DNA of 64,000 nt from Mycobacterium gordonae (GCF_017086405.1 NZ_CP070973.1:3566739-3630738); one strand, 5' to 3'. Positions 16,771 to 25,377 are shown, counted from the first letter of the stretch. Translations and numbers: made by a program. Notes: generated from the sequence alone by a model not told the origin.

Positions 16771-18170
16771 GGCAGCTCCCGGGGTCGGAACTCGGCTCCC
16801 CGCGACGTCGGGTCGTGTCCGGTCAGCACCACATCCGGCAGCCCGGTCGGGACTCGCGGATCCGGGAAACGCGCGGGTATCGGCGTCATGTCGGGTGGCC
16901 GATCATATCCCGGTGGGGGAGGCGGAAACGGTGCCGATCGTTCGATCAGCGAGGTGTAGTACGGAAGCCATTTGCCGTGGTCGAAGGTGACGGCGCCGAC
17001 GATGCGTCCCCGTCGTCCGTATGCGGCGGCGAACCGTCGCTGTCCGGGACTGCCCTGGGTGAAGACGATCTCGTCACCGAACGAACAGACCCCGGCGCCC
17101 TTGATGTTGACGCCGAACTGGCCCGACCAGAACGACGGCACCGGAAGGTGCGGACGACGCTCCGTCTCCAGGCTGATCATGTTGTTGGCGGCCACTTTCG
17201 CACCGAAGACCGCATTGTCCCAATGCTCCATCGAGATGAACTGGTATTCGTAGAGCACGTGCGGCATCCGGGCGATGTCGCCGGCAACGAATATGTTGTC
17301 GGTCACCACCCCGTTGATGTCGAACGCACGACAACCCGCATCACACCCCACGCCCCAGAAGCCGCTGGCCAGACCTGCGCCCTGCAACCATTCGACGTTG
17401 CGGACAGACCCCAATGACGCGATGACGACGTCGACGTCCAGCGTGACGCCGTCGGACAGCTGCGCCTGTCGAACGTGGCCGGCGGCGTCGCCCAGTAGCG
17501 CCTGCACCGAGACACCGGTGCGCAGATCGACACCGGCGTCGCGGTGCATACCCGCCGCGATATCGCCGATCACCCCGCCCAGCGCGCCGACCAACGGTCC
17601 GCCGGCGCGTTCGGCGACTGTGACCGGCAGCCCCAGCTCGCAACAGACCGAGGCGATCTCCGAGCCGATGAAACCCGAGCCGACGACCAGCACCCGCCGC
17701 GGCCGCTCGCGCAAGGCCGCCTGCAGGCGAGCCGCATCGTCACAGGTGCGCACGGTGAACACCCCGTCCAGCGCGCCTTCGGCCGGGTTGGGCCACGGCC
17801 TGGCCCGCACCCCGGTGGCAATCAGCAGCCGGTCGTATTCGACGGCGTGCCCGTCGGCCAGTAACACCCGGCGATTGATGCGGTCCAGGCCGACCGCCGC
17901 CACCCCCAATCGCCAGTCGGCGTCCAGCGCACGCAGCCGCGGCAGCTTCGTGTGGTCTGCGGGCACCCACCCTTTGAGGACCTGTTTGGACAGCGGCGGG
18001 CGATCGTACGGCTCATGCGGCTCATCACCGATTAGCGTCAAGTGACCACGAAAACCTCGCTCCCGCAACGCCTCCGCCGCCCGAAGGCCGGCCAGTGATG
18101 CCCCCACGATGACGATGCGGGCCTCGGCGCGGAAGGCTTTGACAAGCTCCGCGACGAGCGGATTCTTCAC
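16767..18170 (-). CDS. FAD-dependent ferredoxin reductase
   Basis: About 467 residues from GTG 18170, which overlaps the ferredoxin stop (GTGA). After roughly 17 N-terminal residues comes the FAD motif IVGASLAG, then the YDRPPLSK segment typical of putidaredoxin-reductase-like proteins. The NAD-binding VVGSGFIGSE follows, then the FAD ribityl motif VAGDIAR. The C-terminal part (EHWDNAVFGAKVAANNM) fits the same family, with an extra tail ending near residue 467. It should pass electrons from NAD(P)H to the adjacent 3Fe-4S ferredoxin and on to the P450. Confidence 0.92.
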   Translation of the reverse strand: MKNPLVAELVKAFRAEARIVIVGASLAGLRAAEALRERGFRGHLTLIGDEPHEPYDRPPLSKQVLKGWVPADHTKLPRLRALDADWRLGVAAVGLDRINRRVLLADGHAVEYDRLLIATGVRARPWPNPAEGALDGVFTVRTCDDAARLQAALRERPRRVLVVGSGFIGSEIASVCCELGLPVTVAERAGGPLVGALGGVIGDIAAGMHRDAGVDLRTGVSVQALLGDAAGHVRQAQLSDGVTLDVDVVIASLGSVRNVEWLQGAGLASGFWGVGCDAGCRAFDINGVVTDNIFVAGDIARMPHVLYEYQFISMEHWDNAVFGAKVAANNMISLETERRPHLPVPSFWSGQFGVNIKGAGVCSFGDEIVFTQGSPGQRRFAAAYGRRGRIVGAVTFDHGKWLPYYTSLIERSAPFPPPPPGYDRPPDMTPIPARFPDPRVPTGLPDVVLTGHDPTSRGAEFRPRELP

Positions 18171-18376
18171 GGTTGCGCCTCGGGGGTGTAGGTCTCGACG
18201 ATGATCGCCTGCACCGGACACGACGCGGCGGCGCGCAGTACCCGCTGTCGTTGCGCGTCCTCGGGATTGGGGTCATAGGACAGCGCCTCGTCACCGAGCA
18301 GCTTCAGAACGTCGGGCGCCAGTGGGACGCACTGCGCGTAACCCTGGCACTTGTTCAGATCCACGACGATGCGCAT
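18167..18376 (-). CDS. 3Fe-4S ferredoxin with CxxYxxC motif
   Basis: A 69-residue ferredoxin and first gene of the P450 operon. The cluster motif reads C10-QGYAQ-C16, with Tyr where a fourth Cys (4Fe-4S) or His would be. The last cluster Cys is C53-P. Such substitutions are known in mycobacterial P450 ferredoxins and tune redox potential. It acts between the reductase and P450 encoded downstream. The gene is divergent from an amidohydrolase gene, with 124 bases between the starts. Confidence 0.9.
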   Translation of the reverse strand: MRIVVDLNKCQGYAQCVPLAPDVLKLLGDEALSYDPNPEDAQRQRVLRAAASCPVQAIIVETYTPEAQP

Positions 18377-18451
18377 GCCACAGCTTTCTCACTCGGCGAG
18401 CGGCGAACGTCGCGATCGTACGCCAGCCGGTGCGTGCGGCCGGTGCAGACT

Positions 18452-18462
18452 TAACATTGTTA
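18452..18462. promoter_or_regulatory. Palindrome TAACA-T-TGTTA in a divergent promoter region
   Basis: A perfect 5-1-5 inverted repeat within a short AT-rich stretch (ttaacattgttatcattaca) lies 39 bases upstream of the amidohydrolase start and 76 bases upstream of the ferredoxin start. It could control either or both genes. It does not fit the KstR or KstR2 consensus. Confidence 0.4.
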
Positions 18463-18500
18463 TCATTACAGAGATAGCCAGTTGGCACCTGGAGGCGGCC

Positions 18501-20252
18501 ATGACGTACGACCTGATCATTCGGGCCGGCACGGTGGTGGACGGCACCGGTGGCGCCCCGAAGACCGCCGATGTGGCGGTGCGCGACGGTGTCATCGTCG
18601 AGATCGGCCGGGTCGGTGGAAGCGCCAGGCGCACCATCGACGCCGACGGCCTCACCGTCACACCGGGTTTCGTCGATGTGCACACGCACTTCGACGGCCA
18701 GGCCACCTGGGACCCACACCTGACACCGTCCTGCTGGCACGGCGTCACCACCGCGATCATGGGTAACTGCGGCATCGGGTTCGCACCGGTGCGGCCGGAT
18801 CGGCACGAGTGGCTGGTCGACCTGATGGAGGGTGTCGAAGACATTCCGGGCTCGGCACTCTCGGAAGGGATCGCCTGGGAATGGGAGTCGTTCGGTGAGT
18901 ATCTGGACGCTCTGGGGAGAATGCCCAGGGCTGTCGACGTCGGCGCCCAGATTCCCCATGCGGCGGTTCGCGGGTTCGTGATGGGTGACCGCGCCCAGGA
19001 TTCCGCGACCGCCGCGGACATCGACGCGATGAGCCGGATCGTCGATGACGGCCTGCGCGCGGGGGCGCTCGGCATGTCGTTCGGCCGCACGGCCGGCCAT
19101 CGCAGCGCATCGGGGGAGCCCGTGCCCGGTACCTATTCCGAGGAAGCGGAGCTGGCTGCCCTGATGGCCGTCATGGCGCAGGTGCGTTCCGGCGTGCTGC
19201 AGGTGGTCCCGGCCGGAGTGGGCGGTGCGATGGGCGGCGATCACCGCCATTCGATCGACGCCGAGATCGATTGGATCACCCGGCTGGGGCGAAAGTACCG
19301 AATACCGCTGACGTTTCTGGCGATGGTCAACGAGCAGGACCCGCACGACTGGCGGAGCTGGTTCGCTGCGGTACACATGGCCAACGCCGAAGGTGCGGCT
19401 ATCCGTCCACAGGTCGCCTGCCGGGCGTTCGGCATGCTGATGGGCCACCAGTCGCGGATGAATCCCTTCCGCCATCGGGCCACCTACCGTTCCTTGATAG
19501 ACCTGCCGCTCGAGCAGCGGGTGCATCGCCTGCGGGATCCCGCGGTGCGCTCCCGGATCCTGGCAGAGCCACCCGACCCGACGTCGCAGCCGTCGGCAGA
19601 CCAGCTCAACCGGCGCATCTTCGCGCGGCTGTATCCGCTTGGCGCCGCACTCAACTACGAACCCGCACCACAGGACAGCGTGGCGTCCATCGCCGAACGG
19701 GAGGGGCGCGACCCCTGGGAAGTCACTTACGACGTGCTGCTCGGGGCGGACGGTCGAGAGTTCCTGCTGCTGCCGCTGCTCAACTACGCCGGCAACAACT
19801 ACGACCATCTGCACGACATGATGTCGGATCCGGTGAGTCTGCAGGGCCTCGGTGACGGCGGGGCGCATTGCGGCATCATCTGCGATGCCAGCATGACCAC
19901 CTATCTGCTCTCGCACTGGGTCCGGGGCCGCAGCAGGGGACCGGGCCTGTCGCTGGAGACGGCCGTACACCGACTCACCGGTGACCCGGCCGGCTTCTAC
20001 GGCCTCGGTGACCGTGGCGTGCTGGAACCGGGCCGACGCGCCGACATCAATCTGATCGATCTGGAGCGACTCGCGCTGCATTACCCGGAACAAGTAACGG
20101 ATCTGCCCGGTGGCGCCGGCCGCTTGATTCAACGCTCTGACGGCTATGTCGAGACCCTGGTGCGGGGGCAGACGGTGGTCGCCGAGGGAGAGTTGACCGA
20201 GGCCAGACCCGGCGGCCTGGTCCGTGGGTGCCGTCCGGCGCCGGTCGGCTAA
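18501..20252 (+). CDS. Amidohydrolase family protein (D-aminoacylase/amidohydrolase 3 type)
   Basis: A 583-residue protein from ATG 18501, preceded by GGAGG at 18491-18495. The N-terminal beta-sandwich strand and metal motif are seen as DLIIRAGTVVDGTG and PGFVDVHTHFDGQ, with H61 and H63. The MGNCGIGFAP segment and the C-terminal GLGDRGVLEPGRRADINLID are typical of N-acyl-D-amino-acid deacylase-like amidohydrolases. These hydrolyse amide or related C-N bonds using bound zinc. The real substrate is unknown; related mycobacterial proteins are often near P450s and lipid catabolism genes. The stop overlaps the stop of the convergent membrane protein gene. Confidence 0.85.
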   Translation: MTYDLIIRAGTVVDGTGGAPKTADVAVRDGVIVEIGRVGGSARRTIDADGLTVTPGFVDVHTHFDGQATWDPHLTPSCWHGVTTAIMGNCGIGFAPVRPDRHEWLVDLMEGVEDIPGSALSEGIAWEWESFGEYLDALGRMPRAVDVGAQIPHAAVRGFVMGDRAQDSATAADIDAMSRIVDDGLRAGALGMSFGRTAGHRSASGEPVPGTYSEEAELAALMAVMAQVRSGVLQVVPAGVGGAMGGDHRHSIDAEIDWITRLGRKYRIPLTFLAMVNEQDPHDWRSWFAAVHMANAEGAAIRPQVACRAFGMLMGHQSRMNPFRHRATYRSLIDLPLEQRVHRLRDPAVRSRILAEPPDPTSQPSADQLNRRIFARLYPLGAALNYEPAPQDSVASIAEREGRDPWEVTYDVLLGADGREFLLLPLLNYAGNNYDHLHDMMSDPVSLQGLGDGGAHCGIICDASMTTYLLSHWVRGRSRGPGLSLETAVHRLTGDPAGFYGLGDRGVLEPGRRADINLIDLERLALHYPEQVTDLPGGAGRLIQRSDGYVETLVRGQTVVAEGELTEARPGGLVRGCRPAPVG

Positions 20253-20713
20253 CCAGGGTCGCCGGTGCTGCCTCGATGCAGTAGCGACGCACCCGCACGC
20301 ACCATTCCGCGCAGCGCGTATGCCGCGGTGACCACCGCCAACACGATCAGCAACACAAAAGTCGGCAACCAGTTGGCCCGGCTGTGGTTGACGTCCCACC
20401 AGACGATTGCGAACAGCACCACACAGAGGAACAACACGATGTCGCGCCAGTTACCCCGATAGGACGTCGCGGCTTTGCGCAGCGCGTTGGTCCTGTCGGC
20501 CGCGGCGATGAGGTCGTCGATCCGGGTATCGATGCTGCGCTGGAGGTTGGCGCGCCGTTCAGCGGCCTCCGGCGGCAGGCGATCGAGCAGATCCATGTCC
20601 TGCTTGATCAGCGAACGGTAGTCCGGTCCGCGGAACTGTCCCGCGGTCAGAGCGAGCATCATGCCACCCAGGACGGGCGCACTGTTCATCGCGATCTGTC
20701 CTACACCGGCCAC
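20249..20713 (-). CDS. Small membrane protein of unknown function
   Basis: 154 residues from GTG 20713; ATG 20689 (MNSAPVLGG) is an alternative start. A soluble helical part (about 25-85, rich in Arg, Asp, Leu) is followed by two transmembrane helices (IVLFLCVVLFAIVWW and WLPTFVLLIVLAVVTAAYAL) and a basic C-terminus. No family is recognised. It converges with the amidohydrolase gene, with stops overlapping by two bases. Confidence 0.65.
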   Translation of the reverse strand: MAGVGQIAMNSAPVLGGMMLALTAGQFRGPDYRSLIKQDMDLLDRLPPEAAERRANLQRSIDTRIDDLIAAADRTNALRKAATSYRGNWRDIVLFLCVVLFAIVWWDVNHSRANWLPTFVLLIVLAVVTAAYALRGMVRAGASLLHRGSTGDPG

Positions 20714-21419
20714 GTCCGGCCCTCCTTCGGCTCAGCCACGAGATCCCCCGATGAGGATTGCCGAAAGCGAGAAAGGGATCAACCTGCGGGTGGTCCCTGC
20801 GAGCCTGTCAGGGCGGCCACCATGTCGCCCAACTCGTGTCGGGGCAGCCGGGCATCGCTGGTGTGGCCGGACGGACAGCGTCCTCACGCAGCTTCGGTGG
20901 GTTCACGAAATGCCCTGAATGACAGGATGTTCGAGATCAGCCGGATGAAACCACCACCGTCTCTGCAGGGTACTTCACGCCGGAAGCCCTCGGTGACGAT
21001 CGCCAGGAACTCACCCCGGCACCGCCGAACTCGAGGTCGCGGCGCACCTGGATGTTCGTCGTCGGAGCGCGGCCTGTGGTTGTCCGTCCGTCATGCGCAT
21101 ACATCGTGATGACCGTGCATGGTGACCGCCAGTGTGCGGCCGGGTCTGCGAGTAGGCCAACCTGAGATGGCCAGCCCGAGACTGGCGACACGCAACTGTT
21201 CGTCAACTCCGTCGAAACCGCATTGCTCCGTGGTCATCTCGGCAGGTTCCGGGGAATGCGTGAACCGCGCGGTCGATGTGCGCTATCGAAAGGCCGCTCT
21301 ACCGGTTCGCGCGGCGGTCGCGATCGCCGGCGGTGCGCATTGACGCCGAATTGCCCACGGAGCGCAGGTTCGCGCGGCCGGCAACGCGCTCAGCTCATGG
21401 TGGGGGCCGTAGTTCGTGC

Positions 21420-21433
21420 TGGACATATGTCTA
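21420..21433. promoter_or_regulatory. Inverted repeat TGGACA-TA-TGTCTA, copy 1
   Basis: A near-perfect 6-2-6 inverted repeat that shares the pattern T(A/G)GACA-N2-TGTC(C/T)A with three other sites between 21.5 and 23.7 kb. All flank the same TetR gene and its neighbours. This copy is 207 bases upstream of the gene at 21640. Confidence 0.5.
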
Positions 21434-21575
21434 GAAGTGTTGCGGCTCGGTGGTCTTCAGTGGTGTGGCTGCTGCCGATAACGAGGTGGGGCAAACGGTG
21501 ACGGTCGACTTCTCTTGCCTGTACCGCAGCGTTGTTGCCGATTGCCGATAGGGCCGCTAGAGTCAGAAGCGAAAT

Positions 21576-21589
21576 CGGACACCTGTCCA
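21576..21589. promoter_or_regulatory. Inverted repeat CGGACA-CC-TGTCCA, copy 2
   Basis: Same pattern as the copies at 21420, 23472 and 23625. It lies 51 bases upstream of the GTG at 21640 and just downstream of a TAGAGT sequence (21558-21563) that could be a -10 element. A repressor bound here could block transcription of the downstream gene. Confidence 0.55.
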
Positions 21590-21639
21590 TTATTTGTGGA
21601 CACGGGTGCGGCAGGCGAGGTGGGGACGGAGGACCGCTC

Positions 21640-22866
21640 GTGACCAGCAGGTACGCCGCCCTAACCCGCGAGCAGCTCAGCACGCTGGTACCGGAATTGC
21701 TGCTGATCGGCCAGATGATCGACCGGTCTGGAATGGCATGGTGCATACAGCAGTTCGGTCGCGGAGAGATGGTGCAGATCGCGATCGAAGAGTGGGCCGG
21801 CGCAAGCCCGCTCTACACCAAGCGCATGCAGCGCGCGCTGCGCTTCGAGGGCGACGACGTCATCACCATCTTCAAGGGCTTGCAACTCGACATCGGCGCT
21901 CCGCCACAGTTCATGGACTTCCGCTACACGGTGCATGACCGCTGGCACGGTGAATTCCACCTCGATCACTGCGGTGCGTTGCTGGATGTAGAGCCGATGG
22001 GCGAGGACTATGTGCGTGGGATGTGCCACGACATCGAAGACCCGACCTTCGATGCCACAGCGCTGGCCACCAACCGTCGGGCCCAGGTGAGGCCCATCCA
22101 CCGGCCGCCGCGGATGCCAGCCGACCGTAACCCGCACTGCGCGTGGACGGTCATCATCGACGACTCCTATCCTGAAGTCGGCTTTATCCCGGAATTGGAG
22201 ATTGTCGGTCGCACCCGCGCCGCGACCACCGAACTCGATCCAATAGACACGGCCGAGCCGGGCCAGGCCGACTATTCCGGCGCCCTGGTGTCCGATTTCG
22301 ATTTTGCGGCTTTCTCCCACTCGACTCTGGTCCGCCTTGCCGATGAAGTTTGCCTGCAGATGCATCTGCTCTACCTGTCCTTTGCCCTCGCGGTGGGTAA
22401 GCGCGCCGGCGACGATGTCGCGTTGGCTAGTTCGATCGCCACCAAGCAACTCATTGGACTGGCGGGGGTGGCCGGTGAGCGGATTCATCGGGCGCTCGAC
22501 CTCCCGGCAGGAGTTCAGGGTGCGCTGCGCGTGATGGAGCTGCACCCGCTGTTCAATCCAGCCGTCTACGTGGTGGCCGATTTCGAATCCGATCGAGTGC
22601 GCCTTCGCCGGTCACCGGCACATGAGGACAAGGCATGGCCGGCGCTGGTGTCTCCCGAGGCGGTGGCACCATTGCAGGCGATCGCGTCCGCGGTGGATCC
22701 GCACCTGCGCGTCGACGTGACCGGCACCGCGACCGAATGGACGGCGCTCATCACCGAAACAGACACGCCCGCAGAGGAATTCTCCGAGGTGGCGGTGGCC
22801 AAGTTCAGTCGTGGTTCGAGCTTTGTCTTCCAGCCACGAGTGTCGTTGCCGCTGACTCCGGTGTAA
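21640..22866 (+). CDS. Conserved protein of unknown function under probable TetR control
   Basis: 408 residues from GTG 21640, preceded by a purine-rich site (acggagga). I do not recognise the family. Conserved-looking stretches are FRYTVHDRWHGEFHLDHCGALLDVEP (about residue 87-112; several His, one Cys) and GEDYVRGMCHDIEDPTFDATA, which could hold a metal or catalytic site. The C-terminal half is alpha-helical with no membrane segment. Two copies of the local inverted repeat lie upstream, so it is probably controlled by the TetR regulator encoded next to it. No signal peptide is seen. Confidence 0.75.
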   Translation: MTSRYAALTREQLSTLVPELLLIGQMIDRSGMAWCIQQFGRGEMVQIAIEEWAGASPLYTKRMQRALRFEGDDVITIFKGLQLDIGAPPQFMDFRYTVHDRWHGEFHLDHCGALLDVEPMGEDYVRGMCHDIEDPTFDATALATNRRAQVRPIHRPPRMPADRNPHCAWTVIIDDSYPEVGFIPELEIVGRTRAATTELDPIDTAEPGQADYSGALVSDFDFAAFSHSTLVRLADEVCLQMHLLYLSFALAVGKRAGDDVALASSIATKQLIGLAGVAGERIHRALDLPAGVQGALRVMELHPLFNPAVYVVADFESDRVRLRRSPAHEDKAWPALVSPEAVAPLQAIASAVDPHLRVDVTGTATEWTALITETDTPAEEFSEVAVAKFSRGSSFVFQPRVSLPLTPV

Positions 22867-22887
22867 TCGCGACGGGCTCGCGGTATT

Positions 22888-23466
22888 TCAGGCGACGGAG
22901 GCGCCCAGGATGAGGTTGACGGCCTCGTCGAGTTGGCCGGCGATCTCCCCGTAGGTCAGGAAGCGGGCGGTCATCAGAGCGCCGGCGAACGTCATCTGCA
23001 GGGTGGATTTCACCTGCCGCGGCCAGCCTGGGCCCAGGGCGGCGCCGATCCGGCGGGAGACCTCCTCGGCGATCTCCGCCCGTAATGGGACGACAGCGTG
23101 GTCGTCAGCCATCAGCGCGGCTCCGCACGCGGCGGTGAGCTCCGGCTCGTCGGCGACCACCAGGGCCATGTCCCGCATGGTGGCACTGACCCGGGTCTTG
23201 GTGGTGTCGTTCACGTCGGTGTGCAGTGGCAACTCGCGGAGGAACCGTAGATAAACCGCTGCAACCAACGCGCTTTTCGATGAGAAGTAGGTATAGGCAC
23301 TGGCCGGCGACACTCCCGCGCGCTGGGCGACCGCGCGCATCGTCAGGTCGGCGTAGGACGATTCGCGCAGTTCCTCCAAGCCGGCATCGAGGACTTTTCG
23401 TATGGTCTGTCCCGGGCGCCGATCCGAGCGGCGCGGGGCGGTCACACCGGCCGTGGGAGAAACCAT
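22888..23466 (-). CDS. TetR-family transcriptional regulator
   Basis: 192 residues from ATG 23466; an upstream frame extension lacks support. The N-terminal helix-turn-helix reads LTMRAVAQRAGVSPASAYTYFSSK, typical of TetR. The remainder is an all-helical ligand-binding domain. There is no ribosome-binding site, and a TACACT -10-like hexamer (minus strand, 23485-23490) lies close to the start, so the transcript may have a very short leader. The inverted repeat at 23472-23485 falls between that -10 and the start codon, which suggests self-repression. Confidence 0.9.
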   Translation of the reverse strand: MVSPTAGVTAPRRSDRRPGQTIRKVLDAGLEELRESSYADLTMRAVAQRAGVSPASAYTYFSSKSALVAAVYLRFLRELPLHTDVNDTTKTRVSATMRDMALVVADEPELTAACGAALMADDHAVVPLRAEIAEEVSRRIGAALGPGWPRQVKSTLQMTFAGALMTARFLTYGEIAGQLDEAVNLILGASVA

Positions 23467-23471
23467 TTCTC

Positions 23472-23485
23472 TAGACACCCGTCCA
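23472..23485. promoter_or_regulatory. Inverted repeat TAGACA-CC-CGTCCA, copy 3
   Basis: This copy of the T(A/G)GACA-N2-TGTC(C/T)A pattern has one base off in the right arm. It starts 6 bases upstream of the TetR start codon and probably mediates autoregulation. Confidence 0.5.
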
Positions 23486-23624
23486 GTGTAGGAAGGCGCA
23501 CTAGCGGCGACAAGCACCGCCGGACATCGGCTCATGTGTTACCGAACGGCCAAATCACAATGATTCTGGCTTGGGCGTTGCCTTGCCCGATGGTGACATG
23601 AGCGATATCGTCGATAACAAAATA

Positions 23625-23638
23625 TAGACAACTGTCCA
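23625..23638. promoter_or_regulatory. Inverted repeat TAGACA-AC-TGTCCA, copy 4
   Basis: This copy lies 90 bases upstream of the epimerase start at 23728 and overlaps a TATAGA sequence (23623-23628) that could be a -10 element. It shows that the divergent gene is probably in the same regulon as the TetR gene and the gene at 21640. Confidence 0.55.
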
Positions 23639-23727
23639 GAAAATCGGTCGGACGGGCTTCGGTCCGTGCGCCGCGCCGCGGGCACAGCCGCCGCGAGCCT
23701 TCCGACGGTGTCTGGGAAGGTCCTGAC

Positions 23728-24822
23728 GTGATTGCTGATCGTGTCTTGGTGACCGGGGCGTTCGGCCTGGTCGGGTCCGCCGTGGTAGCCGCGTTGTCCG
23801 ATCAGGGCCGCACGGTGATCGCGACTGACCTTGATATCCGCCCGAATCGTGACCGTGCTCAACAGCTCACCGCCGGCCCCAGGGTCGAGGTGTGTTGGGC
23901 CGACTTGACATCACCACCTGACGTCAGAGCCATGCTGGATGCCGTTGAGCCCGCTGCGATCATCCATCTTGCCGCGATCATCCCGCCGTTCTGCTACGCC
24001 AAACGAGAGCTGGCCCGCTCGGTGAATGTGGATGCCACCGCGACGCTGGTGCGGCTCGCTGCCCAACTGCGGACGCCACCACGATTCATACAGGCATCCA
24101 GCATCGCCGTCTATGGCGCCCGCAATCCCTACCGTGACGATCCGAATCTCACCGCGTCGACGCCGCTGGCACCCAGCGAGTTGTACGGCCAGCACAAATC
24201 CCTGGCCGAGCAGTGCGTGACGACATCCGATCTGGAGTGGGTGGTGCTACGGCTCGGCGGGGTGCTCACCGCCGAACCACGGTTCAAGATCGACCGCGAT
24301 CTCATATTTTTCGAGGCGGTACTGCCGTCCGATGGACGTATCCACACCGTGGACGTGCGCGACGTCGCGCACGCATTTTGTGCAGCAACCGTGACCGATC
24401 ACGTCCGCGAGGTCTTTGTCATCGGCGGCGACCATACGCACCGCGTCACGCAGGCCACGATCGGGTCAGAATCCGCCGCGGCGATGGGACTCCCGGGTGC
24501 CATCCCACCAGGTCGACGTGGCGACCCCGACAACGACCTCAGCTGGTATCCCACTGACTGGATCGACACCGATCACGCCCAGAATGTTACCGCCTATCAA
24601 CATCATTCGCTGCCCAGCATGCTTGCCGAGACCCGGGCGAAGGTGGGATGGCGGCGCTTGCTGTTGCGGATGGCCGCACCCGCGGTGCGCTGGTATCTGC
24701 TTCGACGCTCTCCGTATCGCGCGTTCCCCGGTGTCGCGGCGGACCCGATGCGGGCAATCCAGCGACGATGGGGCGATCCGAGCCCGCCACCGGCGCCGGA
24801 CCCGCAAGACTTGAGGCGATAG
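23728..24822 (+). CDS. NAD(P)-dependent epimerase/dehydratase (extended SDR)
   Basis: 364 residues from GTG 23728. The nucleotide motif is VTGAFGLVGSA (GxxGxxG), with ATDLD ending strand 2, an HLAA segment, catalytic Ser in QASSIAVYG, and the YGQHK active site, as in extended SDRs. The C-terminal 70 residues are basic and Pro-rich. Such proteins act on sugars, steroids (3-beta-HSD type) or other carbonyl compounds; the substrate is not evident. It is divergent from the TetR gene and carries one operator copy in its promoter. A methyltransferase gene follows after 9 bases. Confidence 0.85.
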   Translation: MIADRVLVTGAFGLVGSAVVAALSDQGRTVIATDLDIRPNRDRAQQLTAGPRVEVCWADLTSPPDVRAMLDAVEPAAIIHLAAIIPPFCYAKRELARSVNVDATATLVRLAAQLRTPPRFIQASSIAVYGARNPYRDDPNLTASTPLAPSELYGQHKSLAEQCVTTSDLEWVVLRLGGVLTAEPRFKIDRDLIFFEAVLPSDGRIHTVDVRDVAHAFCAATVTDHVREVFVIGGDHTHRVTQATIGSESAAAMGLPGAIPPGRRGDPDNDLSWYPTDWIDTDHAQNVTAYQHHSLPSMLAETRAKVGWRRLLLRMAAPAVRWYLLRRSPYRAFPGVAADPMRAIQRRWGDPSPPPAPDPQDLRR

Positions 24823-24831
24823 CCTGGCGCC

Positions 24832-25377
24832 GTGACCGAGCAGGACCGGCGCCGCTGGGACGAGCGGTACGCGCAATCGGGGCCGGTGCGGGTTGACGAC
24901 ATCGCACCGCCGGATTTCCTCCGACCGTATGCCGATTTGGTGCCCACTCGGGGCCGGGCGCTTGACGTCGCCTGCGGGCAGGGACTCGGATCGGTGTGGC
25001 TGACACGGCGCGGGTTGGACGTGTGGGGTGTGGACATTTCCGACGTTGCCGTCACGCAGGCGCGAGATCTGGCGCGACGTCACGGATTTCAGGACCGCTG
25101 CCGCTTCGACACCGTCGACCTCGACGAGGGACTGCCGCCGGGACCGCAGGTGGATGCTCTGCTATGCAACAAGTTTCGCGACCGCCGCCTCGATCGCGCA
25201 CTAATCGAGCGCCTGGCGCCGGGCGGGTTGCTGGCGATCTGCACTCTCAGTGAGGTCGGCGCCGCCCCGGGCCCGTTCCGGGCCGCTCGGGGGGAACTGC
25301 TTTCGGCGTTCGGCGAACTTGATCCGGTGGCGGCTGGTGAAGCCGACGGCTACGCGTGGCTGCTGGCGCATGCGTGA
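24832..25377 (+). CDS. SAM-dependent class I methyltransferase
   Basis: 181 residues from GTG 24832, 9 bases after the epimerase stop, so probably in the same transcript. The N-terminal WDERYAQSG is typical of small class I methyltransferases. Motif I is ALDVACGQGLGS, motif II ends VDIS, and DALLCNKF replaces the usual motif IV. It resembles the TehB-like/thiol methyltransferase group in size, but the substrate is unknown. Confidence 0.85.
   Translation: MTEQDRRRWDERYAQSGPVRVDDIAPPDFLRPYADLVPTRGRALDVACGQGLGSVWLTRRGLDVWGVDISDVAVTQARDLARRHGFQDRCRFDTVDLDEGLPPGPQVDALLCNKFRDRRLDRALIERLAPGGLLAICTLSEVGAAPGPFRAARGELLSAFGELDPVAAGEADGYAWLLAHA

Larger units (their letters stand above)
20714..21639. other. 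Long region without an intact gene
   Basis: About 925 bases with no frame I can support as a working gene. One stretch near 20950-21000 reads QPDETTTVSAGYFTPEAL on the plus strand, which faintly recalls the C-terminal part of NUDIX hydrolases. It is followed and preceded by stops and frame breaks, so at best it is a worn remnant. The 3' part carries two copies of an inverted repeat (21420 and 21576) that belong to the regulation of the gene at 21640. Confidence 0.5.

Noticed and set aside
18452..18462. KstR or KstR2 operator assignment for TAACATTGTTA
   Set aside because: Spacing and bases do not fit the KstR pattern (AAC-N2-GTT) or the KstR2 pattern (CAAG-N2-CTTG); it was kept only as an unassigned palindrome.
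18291..20399. A 702-residue open frame antisense to the amidohydrolase gene
   Set aside because: The plus strand encodes a clear amidohydrolase with HTHFDGQ and family C-terminus; the antisense frame is a high-GC shadow with His/Arg/Gln-rich sequence.
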